33,895 nt of DNA from SVEL01 sp964573715 (GCA_964573715.1 CAZNKR010000022.1:1-33895); one strand, 5' to 3'; positions 1 to 8,795 are shown, numbered from the stretch's first letter. Program-made: numbers and translations. The notes: generated from the letters alone by a model not told the origin.

Positions 1-26
1 AAAAAAGAGCCTTTAAAAGCTCTTTA
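1..26 (-). terminator. Rho-independent terminator of tRNA-Glu
   Basis: Read on the minus strand, AAAGAGC pairs with GCTCTTT around an 8-nt AT-rich loop and is followed by a T run at the window edge. It lies about 17 nt downstream of the tRNA 3' end, which fits a monocistronic tRNA transcript. Confidence 0.8.
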
Positions 27-42
27 ACGTAATAAAAAATAG

Positions 43-114
43 CAGTTCATAGGGGAATCGAACCCCTGTTTTCGCCGTGAGAGGGCGACGTCTTAACCGC
101 TTGACCAATGAACC
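43..114 (-). tRNA. tRNA-Glu (anticodon CTC)
   Basis: The minus strand folds into a full cloverleaf: acceptor GGTTCAT/ATGAACT, D arm with GGTCAAGCGGTTAAGAC, anticodon stem TCGCC/GGCGA with loop CT-CTC-AC, and T arm AGGGG-TTCGATT-CCCCT. Anticodon CTC reads GAG (Glu). The D arm and anticodon stem resemble Firmicutes tRNA-Glu. The first acceptor pair is a G-U wobble (G1:U72), and 3' CCA is not encoded: the discriminator G is followed by CT, so CCA must be added after transcription. It is transcribed away from rimP. Confidence 0.93.
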
Positions 115-131
115 ATTCAAACTGCTTCGAT

Positions 132-160
132 AGTATACAAAATATATTGACAAAAAGCAA
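132..160 (-). promoter_or_regulatory. Promoter of tRNA-Glu
   Basis: On the minus strand a TTGCTT -35 (155-160) and a TATACT -10 (132-137) are separated by 17 nt. The start point would fall about 10 nt before tRNA position 1. Confidence 0.7.
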
Positions 161-232
161 GTACTTTTTTAAAAAAATAGTAAAATATTGGACAAATGTT
201 GACTGAAAACAGAAAAAAAGGAGATTATCCCC

Positions 233-261
233 TTGCAATTGCTTATAAATAGTGGTAAACT
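233..261 (+). promoter_or_regulatory. Candidate promoter of the rimP-nusA-infB operon
   Basis: TTGCAA (233-238) and TAAACT (256-261) have a 17-nt spacer and lie upstream of the rimP leader hairpin. Both hexamers are only fair matches to sigma-A consensus. TTGACT at 199-204 with GATTAT at 223-228 is a weaker alternative. Confidence 0.4.
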
Positions 262-287
262 TCTAAAGTAATATGTTTCGAGTATTC

Positions 288-315
288 GAGAGTGGGCTTT
301 TGTCCACTCTCTTTT
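288..315 (+). promoter_or_regulatory. Hairpin plus T run in the rimP leader (possible attenuator)
   Basis: GAGAGTGG (288-295) pairs perfectly with CCACTCTC (304-311) around an 8-nt loop, followed directly by TTTT. It has the form of an intrinsic terminator but sits between the candidate operon promoter and rimP, 65 nt before the start codon. It could be an attenuator of the nusA operon, where NusA might act on its own synthesis. It could instead end transcription arriving from upstream, although the only upstream gene seen is on the opposite strand. Confidence 0.6.
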
Positions 316-379
316 ACGCATTACGTACTTATAAATCACGACATTGTGTATGTGCAAAGAATTGAATAGGAGGAAATAT

Positions 380-847
380 ATGTCAAAAAGAGAAGAATAC
401 GAAAAGCTTGCTGAAGATATGGTTATGCCTATTATTTCGGAAAATAACTTCGAATTAGTAGACGTAGAGTATGTTAAGGAAGCTGGAAATTATTATCTTC
501 GAATCTACATTGACAAGGATGGTGGAATTACTGTTGATGATTGTGAAGTAGTGAGCCGTGCCTTTGGAGAAAAATTAGATGAGAAAGATTATATTGAGGA
601 TTCTTACATTTTAGAGGTGAGCTCTCCAGGACTGGGAAGACCATTAAAGAAAGATAAAGACTTCAACAGAAGCATTGGAATGGAAGTTGAGATACACCTA
701 TTCAAGCCTATTGACAAACACAAGGATTATACTGGAATATTAAAGGCTTATACAGCTACAACTGTTACAATAGAAATAGAAGAAAATGAAACAAAAGAAT
801 TCAATCGCAGTGATATTGCACTTATCAGATTAGCATTTGACTTTTAA
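380..847 (+). CDS. rimP: Ribosome maturation factor RimP
   Basis: This 155-aa protein matches the usual RimP length and is needed for 30S subunit maturation. The N-terminal domain carries the family pattern FELVDVEYVKEAGNYYLRIYID, followed by GGITVDDCEVVSRAFGEKLD and the typical EVSSPGLGRPL segment near residues 83-93. An SH3-like C-terminal domain follows. The start at 380 is chosen because AGGAGG (369-374) lies 5 nt before this ATG; an in-frame ATG at 344 has no such site. It is first in the operon, 19 nt before nusA, the usual Firmicutes arrangement (ylxS-nusA). The identification is firm. Confidence 0.95.
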   Translation: MSKREEYEKLAEDMVMPIISENNFELVDVEYVKEAGNYYLRIYIDKDGGITVDDCEVVSRAFGEKLDEKDYIEDSYILEVSSPGLGRPLKKDKDFNRSIGMEVEIHLFKPIDKHKDYTGILKAYTATTVTIEIEENETKEFNRSDIALIRLAFDF

Positions 848-866
848 GATTAGGAGAAAAATTAAA

Positions 867-1940
867 ATGAATAGCGAATTAATTGAAGCATTAAATGTAT
901 TAGAAAAGGAGAAAGATATTGACAAAAATGTATTACTTGATGCAATTGAGAATTCATTAGTAACTGCATACAAGAATCATTTTGATAAGGCAGATAACGT
1001 TAAAGTTACTATTGATAGAGAAAATGGTGATTTTGCGATCTATGCAGAGAAAGAGGTTGTTGAAGTCGTAGAAGATTCAGTTACACAGATAAGCATAGAA
1101 GATGCAAATCTTATCAGCAAAAAATATAAACTTGGTGATTTAGTAAATATTGAAATCAAAACAAAAGAGTTCGGACGTATTGCAACATCTGTTGCAAAGA
1201 GTGTAATTACTCAAAAAATCAGAGAAGAAGAAAAGAATGCTGTATTTAACAAGTATTATTCAAAAGAAAATGACATAATTACAGGTATAGTAAAGAAGGT
1301 TACTCCTAGAGGAGTAGTTGTTAACTTAGGCAAAGTAGATGCTATGTTAAATGAAAATGATCTTGTAAAAACTGAAAAACTCAAAATTAATGATAGAATT
1401 AAGGTATACGTTACAGAAGTTAAAAATCAAGACAAGAGTTCTACACCTAAAATTTCTATTTCAAGAACAAGCCCAGAATTAGTTAAAAGATTATTTGAAA
1501 ATGAAGTTGCTGAAATCAAGGATGGTATTGTTGAAATTATTAATGTTTCAAGAGATCCAGGTTTAAGATCAAAGATTTCAGTTAAGTCTAGAAATGCGAA
1601 GGTAGATCCTGTTGGTTCATGCGTAGGTGTTAATGGATCAAGAGTAGGTATCGTTGTTGCAGAACTTAAAGGCGAAAAAATTGATATTATTCGTTACGAA
1701 GAGAATCCAGCTATTTTTGTCGAAAATGCTCTTTCACCATCAAAGGTAGTTTCTGTAGAAGCAGATGAAGATGAGAGAACAGCTAAGGTTGTTGTTCCTG
1801 ATTACCAGTTATCATTAGCTATTGGTAAAAATGGTCAAAATGCAAAACTTGCTGCAAATCTTACAGGTTACAGAATTGATATTAAGAGTGAGACACAAGC
1901 AAGAGAACTTGCTGAAAAAGAAGAAGAAGAAAACGAATAA
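867..1940 (+). CDS. nusA: Transcription termination/antitermination factor NusA
   Basis: NusA binds RNA polymerase and nascent RNA to control pausing, termination and antitermination. The 357-aa product has the short form typical of Firmicutes: an N-terminal RNAP-binding domain (about 1-125), an S1 domain (about 133-200, starting NDIITGIVKKVTPRGVVVNL) and two KH domains (about 230-350, with DPVGSCVGVNGSRV and LAIGKNGQNAKLAA). It lacks the acidic repeats of E. coli NusA and ends in a Glu/Lys-rich tail. The ATG at 867 is chosen for its AGGAG at 852-856; the frame is open further upstream to 837, inside rimP, but without a suitable site. Confidence 0.96.
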   Translation: MNSELIEALNVLEKEKDIDKNVLLDAIENSLVTAYKNHFDKADNVKVTIDRENGDFAIYAEKEVVEVVEDSVTQISIEDANLISKKYKLGDLVNIEIKTKEFGRIATSVAKSVITQKIREEEKNAVFNKYYSKENDIITGIVKKVTPRGVVVNLGKVDAMLNENDLVKTEKLKINDRIKVYVTEVKNQDKSSTPKISISRTSPELVKRLFENEVAEIKDGIVEIINVSRDPGLRSKISVKSRNAKVDPVGSCVGVNGSRVGIVVAELKGEKIDIIRYEENPAIFVENALSPSKVVSVEADEDERTAKVVVPDYQLSLAIGKNGQNAKLAANLTGYRIDIKSETQARELAEKEEEENE

Positions 1941-2005
1941 GCGTAGCGAAACTTTATTAATATTGTTGCAAAACGTGGCAGCACAAATAAATTGTCGAGG
2001 TAAAC

Positions 2006-2278
2006 ATGAGTACTATTAAGAAAATTCCAATGAGAAAATGTACCGGTTGTGGTGAGATGAAACCGAAAAGCCAGTTAGTAAGAGTCCTAAGAAGTACAGA
2101 AGGAGACGTAGTCATAGACCTTACTGGAAAAAAGAATGGACGAGGAGCTTATATATGTAATTCTGCGGATTGCTTAAAAAAAGCTAAAAAAACAAAGGCT
2201 ATAGAGCGCTCATTACAAACTAGTATTAGCGAAGCAGTTTATGAACAGTTAAGTAAGGAGCTTTTAGATGAACAGTAA
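2006..2278 (+). CDS. ylxR: YlxR-family RNA-binding protein (DUF448)
   Basis: A small basic protein (90 aa) with the YlxR signature: PMRKCTGCGEMKPKSQLVRV near the N-terminus, then GKKNGRGAYIC and a late Cys. The CxxC and later Cys residues are typical of the family. YlxR is a nucleic-acid-binding fold found between nusA and infB in many Firmicutes; its exact role is not settled. The start has a modest site (GAGG, 1997-2000). It overlaps ylxQ by 11 nt, suggesting translational coupling. Confidence 0.92.
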   Translation: MSTIKKIPMRKCTGCGEMKPKSQLVRVLRSTEGDVVIDLTGKKNGRGAYICNSADCLKKAKKTKAIERSLQTSISEAVYEQLSKELLDEQ

Positions 2279-2588
2279 AGTATTATCACTTATTTCATTG
2301 GCCACAAAGGCTGGTAAAACTGTTAGCGGTGAATTTTCAGTAGAAAGTGCTATAAAAGAGCACAAAGCAGTACTTGTAATTGTTTCAAATGATTCCTCAG
2401 ACAGATCCAAAAAGATGTATAGGGATATGTGTGATTATCATAAGGTTCAGCTCGTGTTTATGGGAACCAAAGAGGAATTGGGACATTTTACAGGCAAGGA
2501 ATTTCGTGCAAGTGTTGCTATTTTGGATAACGGATTCAAAAATGCTATTGTAAAACAACTGGCAGTTCTTGATAGTGAACAAAAATAG
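2268..2588 (+). CDS. ylxQ: L7Ae/L30e-family ribosomal protein YlxQ
   Basis: At 106 aa this is an L7Ae-type RNA-binding protein, recognised by LSLISLATKAGKTVSGEFSV at the N-terminus and a central VIVSNDSSDRSKK segment. Family members bind kink-turn RNA. Its position directly before infB is standard (rplGA/ylxQ). It starts inside the end of ylxR. A kink-turn-binding partner is not evident in this window, so its RNA target here is unknown. Confidence 0.9.
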   Translation: MNSKVLSLISLATKAGKTVSGEFSVESAIKEHKAVLVIVSNDSSDRSKKMYRDMCDYHKVQLVFMGTKEELGHFTGKEFRASVAILDNGFKNAIVKQLAVLDSEQK

Positions 2589-2604
2589 TCATGGAGGAAA
2601 TTAG

Positions 2605-5516
2605 ATGTCGAAAATTAGAGTATATGAGTTAGCTAAACAAATAGAAAAAGATAGTTCTGAAATAGTATCAAAACTTAAGGAATTTGGCGTGGATGTAAAA
2701 ACTCACATGAGTTCTATTACAGAAGATGATGCAGCCAAGGTAAAAGATGCTTTTAAAGGTGCAACAAAGAAAAAAGAAGAGGTAAAAGAAATCGTAAAGA
2801 AAGCTGCAAAAGAGATTAAAGAAACTGTTAATGATAGTAAGTCATTAACTAACAAGACAGAAGATAAGGCAACAAATAAGCCGGAGGATAAGGCTGTAGT
2901 TCCTGAAAAGAAAGAAAAGCATATCACAAAGGTATATAATCCACAATACAGTTCTTCTGCAAGAAACAATAACGGTAATAATTACAGAAATAATAATGGT
3001 AATAATAATGGAAATTATGGCCGTAATAATGCAAATGGTAATAGAAACAATAATGGCAATAATGGTGGTAATACTAATAACAATAATGGTAACGCCAATA
3101 ATAGAAATAATGCCAATAATACCAATCAAAACAGATACAATGGTGGACAAAACAATAGAAATAATGCCAAGGGTAACAATTCTGTAAATGGTCAGAATGG
3201 TTATAATAATAACAGAAATAATAATAGTAATAACAATAGTTACAACAGTAACAATAATAATAGTAACAATTACAGAAATAATAATAGTAATAACAATAGT
3301 TACAACAGTAACAATAATAATAGTAANNNNNNNNNNNNNNNNNNNNNNNNNNNNNNNNNNNNNNNNNNNNNNNNNNNNNNNNNNNNNNNNNNNNNNNNNN
3401 NNNNNNNNNNNNNNNNNNNNNNNNNNACAGAAATAATAATAGTAATAACAATAGTTACAACAGTAACAATAATAATAGTAACAATTACAGAAATAATAGT
3501 AATAGTAATAGTAACAGCAATAACAGTAACAGCAATAACAATAACAATAACAGTAACAACAGCAATAACAGTAACAATAAAAGTAACAATAACAGTAACA
3601 ATAACAACAATAACTACAGAAACAATAATAACAATAACTACAGAAACAATTACAAGAATAATGGTAATAACAAGGCGGGAGCATTTGGTGGAAGTAGGAG
3701 AAATTCTTTTGGAAATAATCAGCCTAAGCCACAACCAAAGGTTGAAGTTAAAGAGGAAGTAAAAGCAATTACCATTCCAGATTACCTTACAATTAAGGAA
3801 TTAGCTGATAAAATGAAGATTCAGCCATCAGCACTTGTTAAGAAGTTATTCCTTCAGGGTCAGATGGTTACTATTAATCAAGAAATTGAATTTGAGGCAG
3901 CACAAGAAATAGCATTGGAATATGATATTATTGCTGAACTCGAAGAAAAGGTAGACGTAATTGAAGAACTTCTTCATGAGGAAGATGAAGATGATGCTTT
4001 GCTAGTTAAACGTCCTCCTGTAATTTGTGTTATGGGACACGTAGATCATGGTAAAACCTCGTTACTTGACGCAATTCGTTCGACTCATGTTATTTCTAAT
4101 GAAGCTGGTGGAATTACACAGCATATTGGTGCATACACAGTTAAGTGTAAAGGTGAAAATATTACATTCCTTGATACACCAGGACATGAAGCATTTACAG
4201 CTATGCGTATGAGAGGCGCTCAGTCTACAGATATTGCAATTTTAGTTGTTGCTGCTGATGATGGAGTAATGCCTCAGACTGTTGAAGCTATTAATCATGC
4301 TAAGGCTGCTGGAATAAGTATTATTGTTGCAGTTAATAAAATTGATAAGCCAAGTGCAAATATTGACAAGGTTAAGCAAGAACTTGCTGAATATGAACTT
4401 GTTGCAGAAGATTGGGGTGGAGATACTGTATTTGTTCCAGTTTCTGCTCATACAAAAGAGGGTATTGATCAGTTACTAGAGATGATACTTCTTACAGCTG
4501 AAATGCTTGAACTAAAAGCTAATCCAAACAGAAAAGCAAGAGGTCTTGTACTTGAAGCGAAGCTTGATAAAGGACGTGGCTCAGTTGCTACTGTATTAGT
4601 TCAAAAGGGTACACTTCGTGTTGGAGAGGCTATTGCTGCTGGCTCTTGTTATGGTCGTGTTAGAGCAATGATAAATGACAAGGGTGAAAAGGTTAAAGAA
4701 GCTACACCTTCAACTCCAGTAGAAATATTAGGTATTAACAATGTTCCAAATGCAGGCGAAATTTTTGTTTCAACTGAAAATGAAAAAGAAGCTAGAAGCT
4801 TTGCAGATACATTTATTTCAGAAGGCAGAGAAAAACTTCTTGAAGTATCAAAAGCTAAAAAGAATATGTCGCTTGATGATTTATTTAGCCAGATTCAAGC
4901 AGGAGAACTTAAGGAACTTAACATTATAGTTAAGGCTGATGTTCAAGGTTCTGTTGAAGCAGTTAAACAGTCATTAGTGAAATTGTCTAATGAAGAAGTA
5001 GTAGTTAAGGTTATTCATGGTGGTGTTGGTGCAATTAATGAGTCTGATGTTATTTTGGCATCTGCATCAAATGCAATTATTATTGGATTTAACGTTAGAC
5101 CAGATAATCAGGCAAAGGATATAGCCGAAAGAGAAAATGTAGATTTAAGATTATATCGTGTAATTTATCAGGCTATTGAAGATGTAGAAGCTGCTATGAA
5201 GGGTATGCTTGATCCTGTATTTGAAGAAAAAGTTATTGGTCATGCAGAAATTCGTCAGCTATTTAAGGCTTCAGGTATTGGTACTATCGCAGGCTCATAC
5301 GTTCTTGATGGTTTATTCCAAAGAGGTTGTAGCGTAAGAATAACTAGAGAGGGTACTCAAATCTTTGAAGGTACTTTAGCTTCTTTAAAGAGATTTAAGG
5401 ACGACGTTAAAGAGGTAAAAGCAAACTACGAATGTGGTCTTGTATTTGATGGCTTCAATGAAGTAAACGAGTTAGATCAAGTTGAAGCATATATTATGGT
5501 AGAGGTACCTAGATAG
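2605..5516 (+). CDS. infB: Translation initiation factor IF-2, with Asn-rich linker interrupted by an assembly gap
   Basis: IF2 is the GTPase that places fMet-tRNA on the 30S subunit and promotes subunit joining. The N-terminal IF2N domain starts MSKIRVYELAKQIEK, followed by a Lys/Glu-rich stretch and then from about residue 112 a long Asn-rich linker with 60-nt repeats. After the linker come a second IF2N-like domain (ITIPDYLTIKELADKM) and the G domain, with GHVDHGKT, DTPGHEAF and NKID. Domains II, III and IV run to the stop at 5514-5516. A run of 100 N (3327-3426) puts the two halves in different frames as printed. The true missing length must be 2 modulo 3, so this is one gene and not a frameshift. 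The start has GGAGG (2593-2597). Confidence 0.93.
3212..3486 (+). repeat. 60-nt tandem repeat encoding an Asn/Ser 20-mer inside infB
   Basis: One full unit (3212-3271) is followed by 55 nt of an identical second unit (3272-3326), then the N run, then another identical full unit (3427-3486). Each unit encodes a 20-residue block of mostly Asn and Ser with one Arg and two Tyr. The sequence after 3487 decays into irregular AAT/AAC/AGT codons. The copy number cannot be read because of the gap. Confidence 0.92.
3327..3426. other. Assembly gap (100 N) inside infB
   Basis: There are exactly 100 unknown bases, a conventional placeholder. Both flanks are inside the 60-nt repeat array, and the last 55 nt before the gap equal the first 55 nt after it, so contigs evidently broke in the repeat. 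The size of 100 should not be taken literally. Confidence 0.97.
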
Positions 5517-5544
5517 TTGCATCCTCAAAAAAGGAGGAAATAAT

Positions 5545-5916
5545 ATGCGTAAAAATAGTGTTAAAAATATTAGAGTAAATGCTGAAGTAATGCATGCACT
5601 TGGTAATATAATTAGAAGTGAAATTAAAGATCCTAGAATTTCACTCATGACTAGCGTAGTGGCCTGCGAGGTTACTCCTGATCTTAAGTTCTGTAAGGCT
5701 TATATCTCTGTATTGGGAGATGAGCAAGCAAAAAAAGATACTTATAAGGGATTAGTTAGTGCAGAAGGATATATAAGAAAGCTACTTGCTAGTAGTGTTA
5801 ATCTTAGAAATACACCACAAATAACATTTGTTATGGATCAGTCTATCGAATATGGTGTAAATATGTCTAAGTTAATTGACGAGGTAAATGGTAATTCAGA
5901 TGACCAGCAAGTATAG
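5545..5916 (+). CDS. rbfA: 30S ribosome-binding factor RbfA
   Basis: RbfA binds the 30S precursor and acts in late 16S rRNA 5'-end maturation. This 123-aa protein has the family pattern: VNAEVMHALGNIIRSEIKDPR near the N-terminus, VACEVTPDLKFCKAYISVLGD in the middle, and LRNTPQITFVMDQSIEYG near the C-terminus, within a KH-like fold. A strong AAGGAGG site (5531-5537) precedes the ATG. It follows infB as in most Firmicutes. Confidence 0.95.
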   Translation: MRKNSVKNIRVNAEVMHALGNIIRSEIKDPRISLMTSVVACEVTPDLKFCKAYISVLGDEQAKKDTYKGLVSAEGYIRKLLASSVNLRNTPQITFVMDQSIEYGVNMSKLIDEVNGNSDDQQV

Positions 5917-5947
5917 TCATCTGAATTAATTGAAAGGATGTGATTGG

Positions 5948-6910
5948 ATGAAAATCCATGATAAACTTAACAATGTTAAAAAATTAGGTATAGCTGGACA
6001 TGTTAGACCAGACGGTGATTGCGTTGGTTCATGTATGGGTATGTATAACTATGTTATTGATAATTACAAAGATATAGAAACACATGTGTTTATGGAAGAA
6101 CCAGGAGACAAATTCAACTATATTACAAACATTAATAAAATTGAAACTGAAATACATGATAAAGATTTTGATTTGTTTATAATAATTGATGTTAGTGATA
6201 AGTCTAGAATTGGTGTGGCTACTGATGCCTTTAATTCAGCAAAAAACACTTTATGTATTGATCATCATATCAGCAACGTTGGAATTGCTAATGAGAATAT
6301 CGTTATTCCAACAGCTAGCTCTGCGTCAGAGGTAGTATATGATATGCTTGATGAGGATAAAATTAGTAAAAACACTGCAGAAGCTCTATATACAGGGATT
6401 ATTCATGATTCAGGTGTATTTAAGTATAGCAGCACATCAGAACATACTATGAATGTTGCTGGAAAACTTATAACTAAAGGCTTTAATTTTCAAGCGATTA
6501 TTGATGATGGCTTTTACTCAAAGTCATATATTCAAAATCAAGTACTAGGAAGAGCACTTCTTGAAAGTATAATGTTTTTTGATGGAAAATGCATTGTTTC
6601 ATCATTATCTAGAGAACTTATTGATTTTTATGGTGTAACACCAAAGGAATTAGGTGGAATCGTTGAGCAACTTCGCTTAACAAGAGGTGTTGAGTGCGCA
6701 ATGTTTCTGTATGAAACAGAAGAGATGGAATATAAGGTAAGTTTAAGATCAAATAATTTTATTGATTGCAATGAAGTTGTTTCAAGCTTTGGTGGAGGCG
6801 GTCATATTAGAGCAGCGGGATGTACTATGCGTGGTACAGCACATGATGTTATTAATAATTTGTCACAAAAAATTGAGCAACAGTTTTTACAGGTAGAACA
6901 AGATGTATAA
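5948..6910 (+). CDS. nrnA: DHH/DHHA1 phosphoesterase, NrnA-type oligoribonuclease / pAp phosphatase
   Basis: NrnA-family enzymes degrade very short RNA oligonucleotides and dephosphorylate pAp; family members also hydrolyse cyclic-dinucleotide breakdown products. The 320-aa protein has the metal-binding HVRPDGDCVGS (Asp22 and Asp24), a DHH motif in LCIDHHISNVG, and the C-terminal DHHA1 motif GGGGHIRAAG. The ATG at 5948 is preferred over an in-frame TTG at 5930 because the extended Shine-Dalgarno AAAGGATGTGA lies just before it, overlapping the alternative start. It overlaps truB by 8 nt. The family is certain; the precise substrate is inferred. Confidence 0.9.
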   Translation: MKIHDKLNNVKKLGIAGHVRPDGDCVGSCMGMYNYVIDNYKDIETHVFMEEPGDKFNYITNINKIETEIHDKDFDLFIIIDVSDKSRIGVATDAFNSAKNTLCIDHHISNVGIANENIVIPTASSASEVVYDMLDEDKISKNTAEALYTGIIHDSGVFKYSSTSEHTMNVAGKLITKGFNFQAIIDDGFYSKSYIQNQVLGRALLESIMFFDGKCIVSSLSRELIDFYGVTPKELGGIVEQLRLTRGVECAMFLYETEEMEYKVSLRSNNFIDCNEVVSSFGGGGHIRAAGCTMRGTAHDVINNLSQKIEQQFLQVEQDV

Positions 6911-7838
6911 TGGTGTTATTAATATATGCAAAGAGAAAGGCTTTACTTCCCATGATGTAGTTGCAAAACTTAGAGGTATATTAAAACAAAAAAAGATAGG
7001 CCATACAGGAACCTTGGATCCTGACGCAGAAGGTGTATTGCCTGTTTGCTTAGGAAAAGGAACAAAGCTATGTGATATGATAACAGATAAGGACAAAACC
7101 TATAAGGTTGTCCTTATTTTTGGTGCATTTACTGATACTGAAGATATTTCAGGTGAAATCACCTCTAAAATGGATATATCAGAAATAAGAAATAAAATAA
7201 CAGATGAGCAAATAATTAGTACTGTAATGAGCTTTGTGGGTGAATACAAACAAATACCACCAATGTACAGTGCCATTAAAATTAATGGAAAAAAACTATA
7301 TGAGTTGGCTAGAGCTGGTCAGGTTGTGGAAAGAAAACCTAGATTAGTAAATATAATTAATATTGAAAATGTTAAGGTGGATTATCCAAGGATTCATATG
7401 GAGGTAACCTGTTCTAAAGGAACATACATAAGAAGCTTGCTTCGTGATATTTGTGAAAAATTACAGGTATGTGGATGTATGGAAGAACTAACACGAACTC
7501 GTGTTAGCCAGTTTGAATTAAAGGATAGTTTAAAACTTTCACAGGTAGAAGCACTTGTAAGTAATAATACTATCAATCAGTACATTATGCCAATAGATGA
7601 AGTTTTTGGTAAATATAAAGTTAGAAGTGTTAAAAATGAGTTTTCTAAAATTTTATATAATGGTAATTCACTGATGGTTGATATGTTTAATGAAAAAGAA
7701 GCATTATCAATTGGTGAATATATAAAAGTATATGATTCTATGAATTGTTTTATAGGAATTTATAGATATGAAACAGATGAAAAGGTTTTTAATCAGATAA
7801 AATTAATAAAAATGTTTTATGACCAGACAAAGGAGTAA
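6903..7838 (+). CDS. truB: tRNA pseudouridine(55) synthase TruB
   Basis: TruB converts U55 in the T arm of elongator tRNAs to pseudouridine. The catalytic motif GHTGTLDPDAEGVLPV is near the N-terminus, with Asp39 the expected nucleophile. Further conserved blocks are IPPMYSAIKINGKKLYELAR and CSKGTYIRSLLRDI. At 311 aa the length is normal. The start overlaps the end of nrnA by 8 nt and has only a weak ribosome site, so translation is probably coupled. Confidence 0.95.
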   Translation: MYNGVINICKEKGFTSHDVVAKLRGILKQKKIGHTGTLDPDAEGVLPVCLGKGTKLCDMITDKDKTYKVVLIFGAFTDTEDISGEITSKMDISEIRNKITDEQIISTVMSFVGEYKQIPPMYSAIKINGKKLYELARAGQVVERKPRLVNIINIENVKVDYPRIHMEVTCSKGTYIRSLLRDICEKLQVCGCMEELTRTRVSQFELKDSLKLSQVEALVSNNTINQYIMPIDEVFGKYKVRSVKNEFSKILYNGNSLMVDMFNEKEALSIGEYIKVYDSMNCFIGIYRYETDEKVFNQIKLIKMFYDQTKE

Positions 7839-7842
7839 TATA

Positions 7843-8757
7843 TTGAAAATCATAACTAATATTAATGATTTACAATTAAATAATACAGCAATTGCAATTG
7901 GAAAGTTTGATGGAATTCATAAAGGACATAGGTTACTCGTTGAGGAACTTTTAAATTTCAAAGCCAAAGGTTATTTGGCAACTATATTCACTTTCTCTAA
8001 GACACCTAATGAAATAATTAGACATTCATATGAAAAATCCATCTTAACTAAAGAAGAAAAATATATGTATTATGAAAATATGGGAATAGACGTGATAGTT
8101 GAATATCCCACTTCTGCTGAATTGCTTGGTATGAACAAGGAAGAATTTTTATCCAAGATATTAGTTGGAAAATTGGGAATCAAAGCCATAGTTTGTGGAA
8201 ATGATTTTAAATTTGGACATAATAGAATGGGTGATACAGTATATTTAGAGCAAATGAGTAAAAAATATGGATATACAAGCATAATTATTGACAAACTTAA
8301 AGACCACAATAGCGATATAAGTTCAACAAGAATAAGAAGTTTAATTGCTAAAGGACAAATAGAAGAGGTGAATAGGCTACTTGGTTATTCATATAATATA
8401 ATTGGACAAGTTGTACATGGAAACGAGATAGGAAGAACCATTAATTTTCCAACGGCTAATATTATTCCAAACCCAAACAAGCTATTACCACCAAATGGAG
8501 TATACTTTACCAAGGTTAATATTGATGGGACTGAATATGATGGTATAACCAATATAGGAAAAAAACCTACAGTCTCTAATACGGATACAATTAGTGTGGA
8601 AACAAATATTCTTAATTACAATGGGAATCTATACGGAAAAATATTATGTATTGAATTTTTCCATTATCACAGAGAAGAAAAGAGATTTGTTGATATAGAT
8701 GAACTTAAAAAACAAATAAGTATGGATGTAGAATGTTATAAAAATATCAAAAAATAA
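7843..8757 (+). CDS. ribF: Bifunctional riboflavin kinase / FAD synthetase
   Basis: RibF makes FMN from riboflavin and then FAD from FMN. The N-terminal adenylyltransferase domain has AIGKFDGIHKGHR (the HxGH nucleotidyltransferase motif), and ISSTRIRSLIAKG follows near residue 160. The C-terminal riboflavin kinase domain has GRTINFPTANI, with PNGVY and ITNIGKKPTV after it. A TTG start at 7843 is chosen: AAGGAG lies 7 nt before it inside the end of truB. An in-frame ATG at 7819 would lie further inside truB and lacks a site. This gives 304 aa, usual for the family. No clear terminator follows. Confidence 0.94.
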   Translation: MKIITNINDLQLNNTAIAIGKFDGIHKGHRLLVEELLNFKAKGYLATIFTFSKTPNEIIRHSYEKSILTKEEKYMYYENMGIDVIVEYPTSAELLGMNKEEFLSKILVGKLGIKAIVCGNDFKFGHNRMGDTVYLEQMSKKYGYTSIIIDKLKDHNSDISSTRIRSLIAKGQIEEVNRLLGYSYNIIGQVVHGNEIGRTINFPTANIIPNPNKLLPPNGVYFTKVNIDGTEYDGITNIGKKPTVSNTDTISVETNILNYNGNLYGKILCIEFFHYHREEKRFVDIDELKKQISMDVECYKNIKK

Positions 8758-8795
8758 TGAAAAATGTGGCAATTTTATGAAATTATCTAAGAGGG

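Noticed and set aside
47..238. Minus-strand open frame across the tRNA
   Set aside because: It overlaps the whole tRNA-Glu gene and its promoter.
344..379. Upstream ATG extending RimP by 12 residues
   Set aside because: The ATG at 380 has AGGAGG at ideal spacing; the upstream one has no site and the extension is unlike RimP.
3212..3486. CRISPR-like or intergenic tandem repeat
   Set aside because: The units are directly abutting without spacers and lie in frame inside infB.
2845..3734. Minus-strand open frames rich in Tyr/Cys or Ile/Thr/Val across the repeat
   Set aside because: They are shadows of AAT/AAC/AGT repeat codons on the opposite strand, cross the N run, and have no ribosome site or protein-like composition.
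2605..5516. Apparent frameshift splitting infB into two genes
   Set aside because: The frames differ only because of the arbitrary 100-N spacer. Both flanks are open, the Asn-rich repeat continues in each proper frame, and a missing length of 5 + 60k restores one frame.
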